From Holophaga sp. (GTDB taxonomy: Bacteria > Acidobacteriota > Holophagae > Holophagales > Holophagaceae): a stretch of 33,333 bases of DNA. Under the pieces are notes generated by a model. That model was not told the DNA's origin, ran no database searches, and was given only the letters and a program-made list of their open reading frames with translations. Position numbers and translations under genes: made by a program. The stretch covers positions 1 through 33,333 of the forward strand of contig JARLGP010000060.1 in NCBI GenBank assembly GCA_031292735.1. Reading direction: 5' to 3'. Below, piece after piece: positions 20,200 to 32,840 of this stretch. Within the stretch, counting starts at the first letter, position 1. Every line of letters begins with the position of its first letter.

Positions 20200-22323
20200 A
20201 TGAAGGTTTGGCCTGGGAGCGCTTATCCACTTGGAGCGACCTATGACGGCGCCGGGGTGAACTTTTCGCTGTTCTCGGAAGTGGCTGAACGTGTGGAGTT
20301 GTGCCTGTTCGACAACGAGGTGGAGACCCGGGCCGACCTGCCCGAGGTGACCGGCCACTGCTGGCACGGCTATTTCCCCGGCCTGGAGCCGGGGCAGCGC
20401 TACGGCTTCCGGGTGCACGGCCCATGGGCCCCGGAGCAGGGCCAGCGGTGCAACCCCGCCAAGCTGCTGCTGGACCCCTACGCCAAGGCCATCGACGGCG
20501 ATATCCGGTGGGACGAAGCGCTGTTCCCATACCCGTTCAGCGAGGGCCCGGACGTGCGCAACGACGCGGACAGCGCCCCCTTCATGCCCAAGGCCCTGGT
20601 CCAGCAGCCGTTCTTCGACTGGACCGGCGACCGCCAGTTCCGCCGGCCCTGGCACGAGACCATCATCTACGAGCTGCACGTCAAGGGCTTCACCGCCACC
20701 CATCCCGACATCCCCAAGGAACTGCGCGGCACCTATGCCGGCCTGGTGCACCCCGCGTCCATCGACTACCTGAAGCAGCTGGGCGTCACGGCCGTGGAAC
20801 TGATGCCGGTGCATTTCTTCCTCCAGGACAAGCACCTGGTGGACCAGGGGCTGAGCAACTACTGGGGCTACAACTCCATCTCGTTCTTCGCCCCGCACCC
20901 CGGCTACGGCTCCGACCAGCGGCCCGGCGGCACCGTGGCGGAATTCCGGCAGATGGTGAAAGCCTTCCACCAGGCCGGCATGGAAGTGATCCTCGACGTG
21001 GTCTACAACCACACCGCCGAAGGCAACGAGATGGGCCCGGTGCTGTCCTTCAAGGGCATCGACAACGCCTACTACTACCGGCTGATGGAAAACGACCGCC
21101 GCCACTACAAGGACTACACCGGCACCGGCAACAGCCTCAACATGCCCAACCCCCACGTGCTGCAGCTGATCATGGATTCCCTGCGCTACTGGATCCTCGA
21201 GATGCACGTGGACGGCTTCCGCTTCGACCTGGCCGCCACCCTGGCGCGCGAGCTGCACGACGTGCAGAAGCTGTCGGCCTTCTTCGACATCATGCAGCAG
21301 GACCCGGTCATCAGCCAGGTCAAGCTGATCGCCGAGCCCTGGGACCTGGGCGAAGGCGGCTACCAGGTGGGCAATTTCCCGTCCGGCTGGTCCGAGTGGA
21401 ACGGCAAGTACCGCGACTGCCTGCGCGACTTCTGGCGCGGCCGGGACGAGACCTTGAGGGAGTTCGCCTACCGGCTCACCGGCAGCTCGGACCTCTACGC
21501 CGACGACACCCGCACGCCGTTCGCCAGCATCAACTTCATCGTGGCCCACGACGGCTTCACCCTGCGCGACCTGGTCTCCTACAACGACAAGCACAACCAG
21601 GCCAACGGCGAGGAGAACCGGGACGGCACCGACGACAACCGGTCCTGGAACTGCGGCGCCGAAGGCCCCACCGAGGACCCCAAGGTGCTCGCCCTGCGCG
21701 CCCGCCAGCAGCGCAACTTCCTCACCACGCTCATCCTCTCCCAGGGCATCCCCATGCTGGTGGCGGGCGACGAGTTCGGCCGCACCCAGAAGGGCAACAA
21801 CAACACCTACTGCCAGGACAACGAGACCTCCTGGCTGGACTGGGGCCACCTGGACCAGGGCCTGCTGGCCTTCACCCGGCGGCTGATCGCCTTCCGCCAG
21901 GCCCACCCGGCCTTCCGGCGCCGGGGCTGGTTCCGCGGGGTCGCCATCCGCGGCGCCGCATGCCAGGACATCGCCTGGTTCATCCACACCGGCCAGGAGA
22001 TGAACGACCAGCAGTGGCAGGAGGGGTTCGCCAAGAGCCTCGGGGTCTTCATCAACGGCGAGACCATCCCCAACCCCAACGCCCGCGGGGATCCCGTGCT
22101 GGACGCCAGCTTCTTCCTGATCTTCAACAGCGACGGCGAAGCCCTGGAGTTCACCCTTCCGGCAGCGACCTGGGGCACCCACTGGATGATGCAGCTGGAT
22201 ACCACCCGGGGCTGGCTGAAGCCCGGCCCCGCCCTGAAGGCCGAGGCCAAGCTGATGGTGGGGCCGCAGTCGGTGGTCCTGCTCCAGCGTCAGGCCGGAC
22301 CGTCGGGCCGCAGCAGCGCGTAG
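20200..22323 (+). CDS. glgX: Glycogen debranching enzyme GlgX (GH13, isoamylase type)
   Basis: 707 residues, near the usual GlgX size. The N-terminal CBM48-like domain (WPGSAYPLGATYDGAGVNFS) leads into a GH13 barrel. Catalytic residues are all present: nucleophile Asp343 in VDGFRFDLA, acid/base Glu379 in LIAEPWDLG, and Asp451 in VAHDGFTLRDLVSYNDKHN, the last being characteristic of the GlgX/TreX group. The enzyme hydrolyses alpha-1,6 branches of phosphorylase-limited glycogen and releases linear maltodextrin, the input for MalQ and TreY next door. ATG 20200 has GGAG six bases upstream; the frame is open back to 20158, but that start has no ribosome binding site. The last 34 bases overlap the end of the convergent malQ-treY gene. 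Confidence 0.94.
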   Translation: MKVWPGSAYPLGATYDGAGVNFSLFSEVAERVELCLFDNEVETRADLPEVTGHCWHGYFPGLEPGQRYGFRVHGPWAPEQGQRCNPAKLLLDPYAKAIDGDIRWDEALFPYPFSEGPDVRNDADSAPFMPKALVQQPFFDWTGDRQFRRPWHETIIYELHVKGFTATHPDIPKELRGTYAGLVHPASIDYLKQLGVTAVELMPVHFFLQDKHLVDQGLSNYWGYNSISFFAPHPGYGSDQRPGGTVAEFRQMVKAFHQAGMEVILDVVYNHTAEGNEMGPVLSFKGIDNAYYYRLMENDRRHYKDYTGTGNSLNMPNPHVLQLIMDSLRYWILEMHVDGFRFDLAATLARELHDVQKLSAFFDIMQQDPVISQVKLIAEPWDLGEGGYQVGNFPSGWSEWNGKYRDCLRDFWRGRDETLREFAYRLTGSSDLYADDTRTPFASINFIVAHDGFTLRDLVSYNDKHNQANGEENRDGTDDNRSWNCGAEGPTEDPKVLALRARQQRNFLTTLILSQGIPMLVAGDEFGRTQKGNNNTYCQDNETSWLDWGHLDQGLLAFTRRLIAFRQAHPAFRRRGWFRGVAIRGAACQDIAWFIHTGQEMNDQQWQEGFAKSLGVFINGETIPNPNARGDPVLDASFFLIFNSDGEALEFTLPAATWGTHWMMQLDTTRGWLKPGPALKAEAKLMVGPQSVVLLQRQAGPSGRSSA

Positions 22324-25300
22324 GGCAAGGTCTGGAACAGCTGGGCCAGCGGCAGCCCGGTGGCCGGGCCCGGGGCCTGCGCGCCGGTCGCCTCGTCGGT
22401 GAGCAGGTTGCGCCAGGGCTGGCCGGGAGCCTCCGGCGGCAGCTCCACCCAGGTGTCGGCCCACACCGCCCGGCCGATGGGAAGCTGGCCCTCCGGGCCC
22501 AGCAGCCCATCGAACAGCCTTGGCACCACCACCACCAGGCATTGCCCGGCCTTGCGCCGGGCGAAGGCCAGGGCGTGGTCCGCGCGCGCGCCGCCCAGCT
22601 TCAGCGGCAGGTAGGCCCCGTCCCGGAACAGCGCCTCCTGCCCGCGGCGGAAGGCCAGGGTCTTCCAGATCAGGTACAGCTTGATCCGCCCGTCCGGCAG
22701 GTGCTCCAGCAGTTCCCGCGCGCAGGCGGCCGCGCCCTGGTCATGGTGGGCGGCCTGGATGCCGTCCAGGGCCGCCCGCAGCGCCCCGTAGTCCACCGCC
22801 CGGCGGTTGTCCGGATCGGCCAGGCTGAAGTCCCATCCTTCGGACCCCTGGTAGAAGTCCGGCACCCCCGGCGCCGTGAGCTTGAGCAGCTGCTGGGCCA
22901 GGCTGGTGAACGCGCCCGCCCGGGCCACCCGCCGCTGGAACGGCAGGAAGTCCTGCAGGAACCGGTTGCCGGGCCCGGGCGCCAGCAGCGCGCGCACGAA
23001 ATCGCGGGTGGCCTCTTCGTACTCGGTCTGCGGCTGGATCCAGGAACTGCGCAGCTTCGCTTCCCGCCCGGCCTTGAGCATGTAGGCCTCCACCCGTTCG
23101 GCCAGGTCGGCGAGGCCCTGGGCGTCCGGCTCCGCGAACGGCCACACGCCCAGCAGGGTCTGGTACAGCAGGTACTCGTCGTTGGGGCTGGGGGCCCGCT
23201 CCCGGCCCAGCTCCCGGCGGCTGCCGCGGGTCAGCAGGCTCCAGCGGGAGATGGCCCGGGACCAGTCCTCGGGCATTTCGGAAAGGGCGCTGACCCGCGC
23301 CCGCACATCCTCCGAGCGCTTGCTGTCGTGGGTCGAGCCGGCCAGCAGGGTGTGCGGCCAGCGCCGGGCGCGCTCCTGGTTCTCCTGGTGGAAGGCCGCG
23401 GGGGAGACGCCGAAGCGGTACGGGTCGCTGCCCACCTCGTTCAGGGACACCAGCCGGTTGAACTGGTAGAAGGTGGTGTCCTCCACCGCCTTGGCCATCA
23501 CCGGCGCGCTGTACTGCTGGAACTTGGCGGCGAAGGCGGCCACCGCCTTGCGGTAGGCCTCGCTCTTGCCCTGGCCCAGCCGCACCAGCAGGGCATCCCG
23601 CACGAAATCGAAGATGCTGGTGTCCACCGCCAGGCTGGCCTTCTTGGCCACCCCCACCGCCCACTCCACATAGCGGACATCGTCCCGGGAGGGCGGTTCC
23701 AGGCCCGCCACGTAGGTGCGATAGACCGGAAAGCTGGCCACGATCTCGGCCAGGGCGCCGCGCAGGCTGTTGAAGGTGAAGTCCCGGGTGCTCCGGTCGC
23801 CCTTGGCCAGGCGGGTGAGCCGGGTCGCCAGCACCTGCCATTCGCCCGCCAGCAGGGTCTCCATGATCAGGTGTTTGTTGGCCCGCACCCGTTCCCGCTG
23901 GTTCCGCCGGGCCCGGATGAAGCCGTTGTAGATGTGGGTGAGGGGCGCTTCGCCGGCCGGGTCCACGAACAGCCCGTCGCTGGCGGCGGCGAAATCGTAG
24001 CCGGTGGTGCCGTGCACCGGCCAGGACTCCGGAAGGTGCTCGTGGACGGCGAGGATCTTCTCGGCCACCAGGTACAGGGGCAGGACGCCGTCCTGGGCCG
24101 GCGTCAGGGCCGCGGCCATGGACTGCAGCCGCTCGAAGTACTGCTTGGGGTCGGAAAGGCCGTCCGGATGGTCGATGCGCAGGCCGTTCAGGCAGCCGCG
24201 GGCCATCAGTTCGCGCACCAGGCGGTGGGTGCTCTCGAACACCTCCGGGTGGTCCATGTTCAGCGCCGCGAGGTTGTTGATATCGAAGAAGCGGCGGTAG
24301 TTGATCTCGTCGGCCGCCACCCGCCAGAAGGCCAGGCGGTAGGCCTGGGCCTCCAGCAGGGCGTGCAGCAGGTCGACGCCCGCCGCGCTGGGCGGGGCGC
24401 CGTTGCACTCCGCCACGTTCTCGGTGACGAACTGGGCCAGGTCCGGGTTGGCGGCGCACAGCACGGCCAGGTGGCGCTTGTGCACCTCCTTGTCCCGGCC
24501 GCGCTCGGCCACCGCCTCGGGGGTCACCTGGTCGCGCGCCGGCAGGTGGCCGAAGGCGGTGATCAGCGACTGGAACTCCAGCAGCGCGGGGTTCTCGGCG
24601 CCCATCCGCGGCTTCAGGCGGGCCAGGCCCTGGCCCAGGATGCGCGGGTACTCGCGCGGGTCCACCGGCAGGCGGTGCTCGCCGTAGAACACGCTGAACG
24701 AGCCCTGCTCCGGATCGAAGGCGAGCCGCAGCTCGCCGCGCTCCAGGGTGGCGCCGTAGGTGTCGCCCAGCACCGGCAGCAGCACCCGCAGCCAGAGCTC
24801 CTCGGCCAGGGGGTGCCAGTCGATGTCGAAGTAGGCGGCGAATTTCGAGGCCGGCCCGTTCTCCAGCACATCCAGCCACCAGCGGTTGTCGTCGCCCATG
24901 ATGCCCATGTGGTTGGGCACCATGTCCATGATCTGCCCCATGCCGCGCTCCTTCAGGGCGGCGGCGAACTGGTCGAACTCCTCGGCGCTGGTGATCTCCG
25001 GGTTGAGGCTGGCGTGGTCGGTGATGTCGTAGCCGTGGCTGCTGCCGGGCCGCGCCTTGAGCAGCGGGGACAGGTAGCAGTGGCTGATGCCCAGGTCATC
25101 CAGGTAGGGGAGCAGCGCGGTGGCCTGGCGCAGGGGGAAATCGCGGTTCATCTGCAGCCGGTAGGTGGCCCGGGGGATCCAGGAGCGGACGCCCTCCGGG
25201 CCGGCGCCGCCCGGCGGGCCGGGGCGCGGCTCCCGGTGCGCCGGGCGCTCCTGGCGCAGGGCCTGCAGGATGCCCTCCAGGTAGGTGCTGGTGTGCCACT

Positions 25301-27431
25301 CCTCCAGGTTCAACGGCTGCTTCAGGCGCCAGCAGGGATAGGCCGGGGCGACGCAGCCCGGCAGGTTCGCCTGCTCGCGCCCGCCGAAGCCGTCTTCCAG
25401 CTGGATCAGCACCAGCTTCGAGGGCGTGCGGCCCAGGTAGGTGTACACCGCCGCCGCCAGCTCCTCGGTCAGGGCCGGGAAATCCCCCGGGTGCAGGCTG
25501 CTGCCGGCCGGCACCAGCCCCTCCCCTTCCAGCGCCAGCAGCAGCTGCACCCGGTCCTGGGCGCGCCCTAGGATCTGCTGGTCGCGCACCGCGTCGCTGG
25601 GGAACAGGTGCAGGGCGGTGCGCAGGTCGATGTCCAGGCCCAGCCAGAAGCCGGCCAGGGTCGGCAGGTCGTGGGTGGTCACCGCCGCGGCCGCCTGGGC
25701 TGGGTAGACCTTGGGGGGATTCAGCTTGCCATCGTCCCGGCGCTCGAAGGACAGCAGCCGGGTGGACAGGACGCCGGCCGGCTGCAGGGCCTGGCGCACC
25801 TCGTCGGGCACCGTGCCCAGGTCCTCGCCCAGCACCAGGCACTGGTTGCGCTGGCTTTCCAGGGCGAGGATGCCCAGCAGGTCCTGGAATGGGTAGGCCA
25901 CGTAGGCGCCCTCGGCGATGGGCAGCCCGCGGGCCACCCAGAACAGGCGGCACAGCCCCATCACGTGGTCCATGCGCAGCGCGCCGGAATGGGCCATCTG
26001 GATGCGCAGCAGCTCGATGAACGGCCGGTAGGCCGCGGCGGTCAGCTGCCGGGGGATCCACGGCGGCAGGCCCCAGTCCTGGCCCAGAAGGTTGATCTGG
26101 TCGGGCGGGGCGCCGGCGCTGGCGCCGTGAGCGAACAGCGGGCCGCGGGTCCAGGTGGCCGCGCCGCCTTCGGCCACGCCCACCGCCAGGTCGAGGATCA
26201 CCCCCAGGCCGAGGCCCAGGTCCCAGGAGCGGGTTCCGGCCGCGGCCAGCTGCCGGTCCACCTGCCACTGCAGGTATTCGTAGTATTCCACCCGCTCCAG
26301 GTGGTCGGCCAGGAAGGCCGCCACCTCGGGGCCGGAGCGGTCCCGGTAGGCCTCCGGCCAGGCCGGCCAGCCCCAGGCGGCGGACTCCCCCGGGAAGTGT
26401 TCCTGCAGCGCGTCGAACAGCGCCTGGCCGCGCAGGCGCTCCCCATGGTCCGCCTGGAAGGCGCGGAACGCGCGGGCCCGTTCCGTGCCGCCGTCCAGGT
26501 GCCGGGTGTGGAAGTGCCGGTACAGGCGCTCGAACAGTTTCGTCTTCAGGTCCGCCACGCCGCGGTAGTCCACCTGCTGGGCGGAACGCAGCGCCCGCAG
26601 CGCGGCCTGGAACGGCGCGGCCTGCACCATGGCCTTGGCCTCGTCGCATTCGGAGAAATCGGGGATGGCCTCCACGTCCAGGTACAGCGGGTTGAAGCAG
26701 GCGCGGCTGGAGGGGCTGTACGGGCAGGCGCGCTCGGCGTCATTGGGGAACAGCGCGTGCAGGGGATTCAGCATCACCAGGTCGGCCCCGGCGTCGGCGC
26801 AGAATTCCAGCATGCGGATCAGGTCCCCGAAGTCGCCGATCCCCCAGTTGCGTTCCGAGCGGATGCCGTAGAGCTGGGCGGCGAAGCCCCAGACCCGGCC
26901 TTCGCCCTGGATCGCCGGCGGTTCGTAGCAGGTGGCGGGCGCCACGATGAAGGACATCTCGCCGCTCGCCCCGGCCCGGTCGGCGCGTTCCACCAGGAGC
27001 CGGTGGTAGCCCGGCTCCACCGCCAGGTCCAGGACGATGACCCGGCGCACCAGGTCCTGGCCGTCCAGCTGGCAGCGCCCGGCCTCTTCCAGGGCCGCCG
27101 GGGTGAACTCGCCCTGCTCCTCGCCGCCGGCCTCGCGCAGCAGGCGCCAGCGGTAGGTCTGGCCCTCTTCGCCCACCGGCAGGGCCAGGGTCACCCGGTG
27201 CGGGCTCGCCTCGCGGTCCACCTGCACCGGCGGCAGCGGGCTTTGCCAGGCGCGCCGGTCCAGGGCCAGGTGCGCCGCGGCGATCTGCTCGTCGGTTTCC
27301 GCGGGCACGCCCATGGCCAGGAGCACCGCGCGCTTGGCGGCATCCGAGGTCGGGTGCGCACTGCCCCAGATGTCCCGGTACTCGGAGAACACCCCGCACC
27401 GTTCGCTCAGGTGGTCCAGGCCTTGGTTCAT
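22290..27431 (-). CDS. Fused 4-alpha-glucanotransferase / malto-oligosyltrehalose synthase (MalQ-TreY)
   Basis: One uninterrupted 1713-residue protein. Residues 1 to about 730 are a full MalQ (GH77) with its N-terminal beta domain; catalytic residues are Asp488 in LRMDHVMGL, Glu536 in LGEDLGTVP and Asp588 in THDLPTLAGFW. A Pro/Gly/Arg-rich linker (about 731-751) leads to a full TreY (GH13) from IPRATYRLQM at 752; its catalytic residues are Asp1087 in LRIDHPDGL, Glu1124 in VAEKILAVHEHL and Asp1369 in STHDSKRSEDVR. MalQ reshuffles maltodextrins; TreY turns the reducing-end glucose into an alpha,alpha-1,1 linkage for TreZ to cut. ATG 27431 has GGAGG six bases upstream and overlaps the treZ stop (ATGA). 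The same frame stays open to 28286 inside treZ, but that is a shadow. This fusion type is known in some bacteria. Confidence 0.95.
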   Translation of the reverse strand: MNQGLDHLSERCGVFSEYRDIWGSAHPTSDAAKRAVLLAMGVPAETDEQIAAAHLALDRRAWQSPLPPVQVDREASPHRVTLALPVGEEGQTYRWRLLREAGGEEQGEFTPAALEEAGRCQLDGQDLVRRVIVLDLAVEPGYHRLLVERADRAGASGEMSFIVAPATCYEPPAIQGEGRVWGFAAQLYGIRSERNWGIGDFGDLIRMLEFCADAGADLVMLNPLHALFPNDAERACPYSPSSRACFNPLYLDVEAIPDFSECDEAKAMVQAAPFQAALRALRSAQQVDYRGVADLKTKLFERLYRHFHTRHLDGGTERARAFRAFQADHGERLRGQALFDALQEHFPGESAAWGWPAWPEAYRDRSGPEVAAFLADHLERVEYYEYLQWQVDRQLAAAGTRSWDLGLGLGVILDLAVGVAEGGAATWTRGPLFAHGASAGAPPDQINLLGQDWGLPPWIPRQLTAAAYRPFIELLRIQMAHSGALRMDHVMGLCRLFWVARGLPIAEGAYVAYPFQDLLGILALESQRNQCLVLGEDLGTVPDEVRQALQPAGVLSTRLLSFERRDDGKLNPPKVYPAQAAAAVTTHDLPTLAGFWLGLDIDLRTALHLFPSDAVRDQQILGRAQDRVQLLLALEGEGLVPAGSSLHPGDFPALTEELAAAVYTYLGRTPSKLVLIQLEDGFGGREQANLPGCVAPAYPCWRLKQPLNLEEWHTSTYLEGILQALRQERPAHREPRPGPPGGAGPEGVRSWIPRATYRLQMNRDFPLRQATALLPYLDDLGISHCYLSPLLKARPGSSHGYDITDHASLNPEITSAEEFDQFAAALKERGMGQIMDMVPNHMGIMGDDNRWWLDVLENGPASKFAAYFDIDWHPLAEELWLRVLLPVLGDTYGATLERGELRLAFDPEQGSFSVFYGEHRLPVDPREYPRILGQGLARLKPRMGAENPALLEFQSLITAFGHLPARDQVTPEAVAERGRDKEVHKRHLAVLCAANPDLAQFVTENVAECNGAPPSAAGVDLLHALLEAQAYRLAFWRVAADEINYRRFFDINNLAALNMDHPEVFESTHRLVRELMARGCLNGLRIDHPDGLSDPKQYFERLQSMAAALTPAQDGVLPLYLVAEKILAVHEHLPESWPVHGTTGYDFAAASDGLFVDPAGEAPLTHIYNGFIRARRNQRERVRANKHLIMETLLAGEWQVLATRLTRLAKGDRSTRDFTFNSLRGALAEIVASFPVYRTYVAGLEPPSRDDVRYVEWAVGVAKKASLAVDTSIFDFVRDALLVRLGQGKSEAYRKAVAAFAAKFQQYSAPVMAKAVEDTTFYQFNRLVSLNEVGSDPYRFGVSPAAFHQENQERARRWPHTLLAGSTHDSKRSEDVRARVSALSEMPEDWSRAISRWSLLTRGSRRELGRERAPSPNDEYLLYQTLLGVWPFAEPDAQGLADLAERVEAYMLKAGREAKLRSSWIQPQTEYEEATRDFVRALLAPGPGNRFLQDFLPFQRRVARAGAFTSLAQQLLKLTAPGVPDFYQGSEGWDFSLADPDNRRAVDYGALRAALDGIQAAHHDQGAAACARELLEHLPDGRIKLYLIWKTLAFRRGQEALFRDGAYLPLKLGGARADHALAFARRKAGQCLVVVVPRLFDGLLGPEGQLPIGRAVWADTWVELPPEAPGQPWRNLLTDEATGAQAPGPATGLPLAQLFQTLPYALLRPDGPA

Positions 27432-29236
27432 GAAGCGCCTCCGCTGTCCGCAAGGGTCCAGGCCACGGCCCAGGGTCCGAGCTCGCCGGCGGCGGCCTCG
27501 GGGGACGTGGCGAACACGGCCGTGCCTCCGGGCGCGGCCGTCCGGATCATCCCGCTGGAGCCGTTGGCCAGCAGCAGCAGGGTCGAGCCGTCGCCCATGC
27601 GCCAGGCCACCCGCAGCCCGGCCGGCGCGATCCGTTCGAAGCTTCCCGCCCGGCCGCCCATGCCGGCCAGGCGCGGCACGACGACCTCCCGCCGGAGCTT
27701 CAGCAGGGCCCGGTAGTAGGCCAGCCAGTGGGCATGCTCCGGATCGTCCAGGGAGTCCCATGGGAGCCTGGAGCGGAGGAAGGTGGATTCCAGGTTCGGA
27801 TCCGGGATGGTCGCCAGGGTCGCCGGATCGGAGAACCGCGCGAACTGGCTGAACTCGCGGCGCCGGCCCCGGGTCACCGCCCCGCCCAGGTCGCCCTGGA
27901 AATCGCAGAAGAACAGGAACGGCGAGGCGGCGGCGAACTCCTCGCCCATGAACAGCATGGGAATGGCCGGCGCCAGCAGCCAGATGGCCGCCGCGGCGCG
28001 CACCGCCTGGGCCGGCGCCAGGCTGGTGATGCGCTCGCCGAAGGCGCGGTTGCCCACCTGGTCGTGGCACTGCAGGAAGGTCACGAAGGCCTGGGGCGGC
28101 AGTTGGGCGCTCGGCTCGCCGCGCGGTGCCTGGTCCCGGCAGGGGGAGGCCTCGCCCTGGTAGGCGAAGCCTTCCGCCAGGCACCGCCCCAGCTGGCCGA
28201 TGGGGTCCCGGGCATAGTCCGCGTAGTAGCCGTCGCGCTCGCCGGTGCCCAGCACGTGCAGCGCGTGGTGGAAATCGTCGTTCCACTGGGCCGTGTAGCG
28301 CCCAGGCCCGAGCAGGCTGGCCTGGTTGGCGTCGTTTTCCAGGATCAGGTGCACCTGGCGCCCGGCCCCGACGCCGGCCCGCACCCGGTCCGCCAGCTCG
28401 GCCAGGATGTGCCGCCCGGAGGGGTCGTGGATGGCGTGCACCGCGTCCAGCCGCAGGCCGTCGAAATGATATTCCTCCAGCCAGTACAGCGCGTTGTGGA
28501 TGAAGAATTCGCGCACCGCCGGGTTGCGGAAATCGATGGCGGCGCCCCAGGGCGTGGCCCGGTCCGGGTTGAAGAACGCCCCGGCGTAGGCGTCCAGGTG
28601 GTTCCCCTGGGGCCCGAAATGGTTGTACACCACGTCCAGGAACACCATCAGGCCCTTGCCGTGGGCGGCCTGGACCAGGGCCTTGAGCTGGTCGGGACGG
28701 CCGTAGCGGCTGTCCGGCGCGAACGGCAGCACCCCGTCGTAGCCCCAGTTGCGCGCCCCCGGGAAATCCGCCACCGGCATGAGCTCGATGGCGGTCACGC
28801 CCAGGTCCGCCAGGTAGTCCAGGCGCCGGACCACCCCGTCGAAGCTGCCTTCGGGGGAGAAGGCGCCCACGTGCAGTTCGTACCCCACCGCTTCAGGCCA
28901 GGGCCGTCCGGTCCAGGCGCCGTCCTGCCAGGAGAAGGCGTCCGGGTCGATCACCTCGCTGGCCCCGTCCACGTCGTCCGGGTTGCAGCGCGAGGCGGGG
29001 TCCGGCACCCGCTGGCCGTCCCCCACCTCGAACCGGTACCGGGCGCCCGCCCTGGCGCCGGCGACGGTGAGCTCGAACCAGCCGTCGCCGCATCCCGCCA
29101 TGGGCAGGGCGGGCCCGGGCTGCCCGCCCTCCAGACACAGCCGCACCTGCCGGCAGCTGGGCGCCCACAGGCGGAACCGGACCCCTTCGGGGGTCGTCTG
29201 CGCCCCGAAGGGCATGTCATGTCGTCGCGTCGGCAT
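27428..29236 (-). CDS. treZ: Malto-oligosyltrehalose trehalohydrolase (TreZ)
   Basis: 602 residues, the normal TreZ length. An N-terminal CBM48-like beta domain (GVRFRLWAPSCRQVRLCLEG) precedes the GH13 barrel. Catalytic residues are Asp264 in FDGLRLDAVHAI, Glu300 in HLILENDAN and Asp392 in LQCHDQVGNR; LQCHDQVGNRAFGERI is typical of TreZ. The enzyme hydrolyses malto-oligosyltrehalose next to the trehalose unit and releases free trehalose, using the product of TreY. ATG 29236 has AGGAG five bases upstream. The gene starts eight bases after the treS fusion stop and its stop overlaps the malQ-treY start by four bases, so translational coupling is likely and gives matched amounts of the TreY and TreZ activities. 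Confidence 0.95.
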   Translation of the reverse strand: MPTRRHDMPFGAQTTPEGVRFRLWAPSCRQVRLCLEGGQPGPALPMAGCGDGWFELTVAGARAGARYRFEVGDGQRVPDPASRCNPDDVDGASEVIDPDAFSWQDGAWTGRPWPEAVGYELHVGAFSPEGSFDGVVRRLDYLADLGVTAIELMPVADFPGARNWGYDGVLPFAPDSRYGRPDQLKALVQAAHGKGLMVFLDVVYNHFGPQGNHLDAYAGAFFNPDRATPWGAAIDFRNPAVREFFIHNALYWLEEYHFDGLRLDAVHAIHDPSGRHILAELADRVRAGVGAGRQVHLILENDANQASLLGPGRYTAQWNDDFHHALHVLGTGERDGYYADYARDPIGQLGRCLAEGFAYQGEASPCRDQAPRGEPSAQLPPQAFVTFLQCHDQVGNRAFGERITSLAPAQAVRAAAAIWLLAPAIPMLFMGEEFAAASPFLFFCDFQGDLGGAVTRGRRREFSQFARFSDPATLATIPDPNLESTFLRSRLPWDSLDDPEHAHWLAYYRALLKLRREVVVPRLAGMGGRAGSFERIAPAGLRVAWRMGDGSTLLLLANGSSGMIRTAAPGGTAVFATSPEAAAGELGPWAVAWTLADSGGAS

Positions 29237-29244
29237 ACCCGCTC

Positions 29245-32577
<3,333 letters not shown>

Positions 32578-32840
32578 GCTGAAGCTCGCGAAAGGGTCAT
32601 GGGAAGGGGCGGGGGCCAGGATTATTCCGGCATTTCCTAGCGCTGAATCGACACGGCCTTACCTCCAAGGTTTAAGTCAAACCAGGGCCCTGGGCGATGC
32701 ATCTTTTGTGCCTCGGCATAACAACCAATTCCGTCAACGTATTACGTTCTCGGTAGGAGGCCCCGGATGGGCCTATGTCCATCAAGCTGAGCTACCTGCC
32801 ATTCAATTCGAAGGACCGGCAGGCGAGGCGGCCCCGGCCG
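32578..32840. other. 263-base region upstream of the trehalose genes
   Basis: This gap between the terminal unknown gene and treS should hold the promoter of the treS-treZ-malQ/treY transcript. It contains the 13-base palindrome listed separately, a 12-base palindrome CCAGGGCCCTGG at 32682-32693, and a short hairpin GGCCC/GGGCC at 32759-32773. On the minus strand TTGACG (32737-32732) and TTGACT (32680-32675) resemble -35 boxes, but neither has a good -10 at 16-18 bases. No tRNA or open gene was found. Confidence 0.5.
32736..32748. promoter_or_regulatory. 13-base perfect palindrome, possible operator of the trehalose operon
   Basis: AACGTA-T-TACGTT is a perfect dyad with a central base, lying about 160 bases upstream of the treS start in an otherwise gene-free, AT-richer patch. 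On the minus strand its edge overlaps a TTGACG box, so a bound repressor could block a promoter there. No regulator gene lies nearby, and a short palindrome may occur by chance. Confidence 0.35.

Noticed and set aside
20301..25571. Very long open frame (over 1700 codons) on the plus strand across glgX and opposite malQ-treY
   Set aside because: It is out of frame with glgX and antisense to malQ-treY. Its product is Arg/Gly/Pro-rich low complexity, as expected when GC-rich third positions remove stops. The true frames carry complete catalytic motifs.
27432..28286. Upstream extension of the malQ-treY frame to 28286, giving a ~2000-residue product
   Set aside because: The extra part is an Arg/Pro/Gly-rich shadow of treZ, whose own frame holds all catalytic residues. 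ATG 27431 has GGAGG at correct spacing and a normal MalQ N-terminus.
32770..32825. tRNA-like fragments on the minus strand (GGTAGCTCAG and TTCGAAT)
   Set aside because: The T-loop-like piece comes before the D-arm-like piece, no acceptor or anticodon stem can be folded, and no CCA-type end is placed correctly. Judged coincidence.
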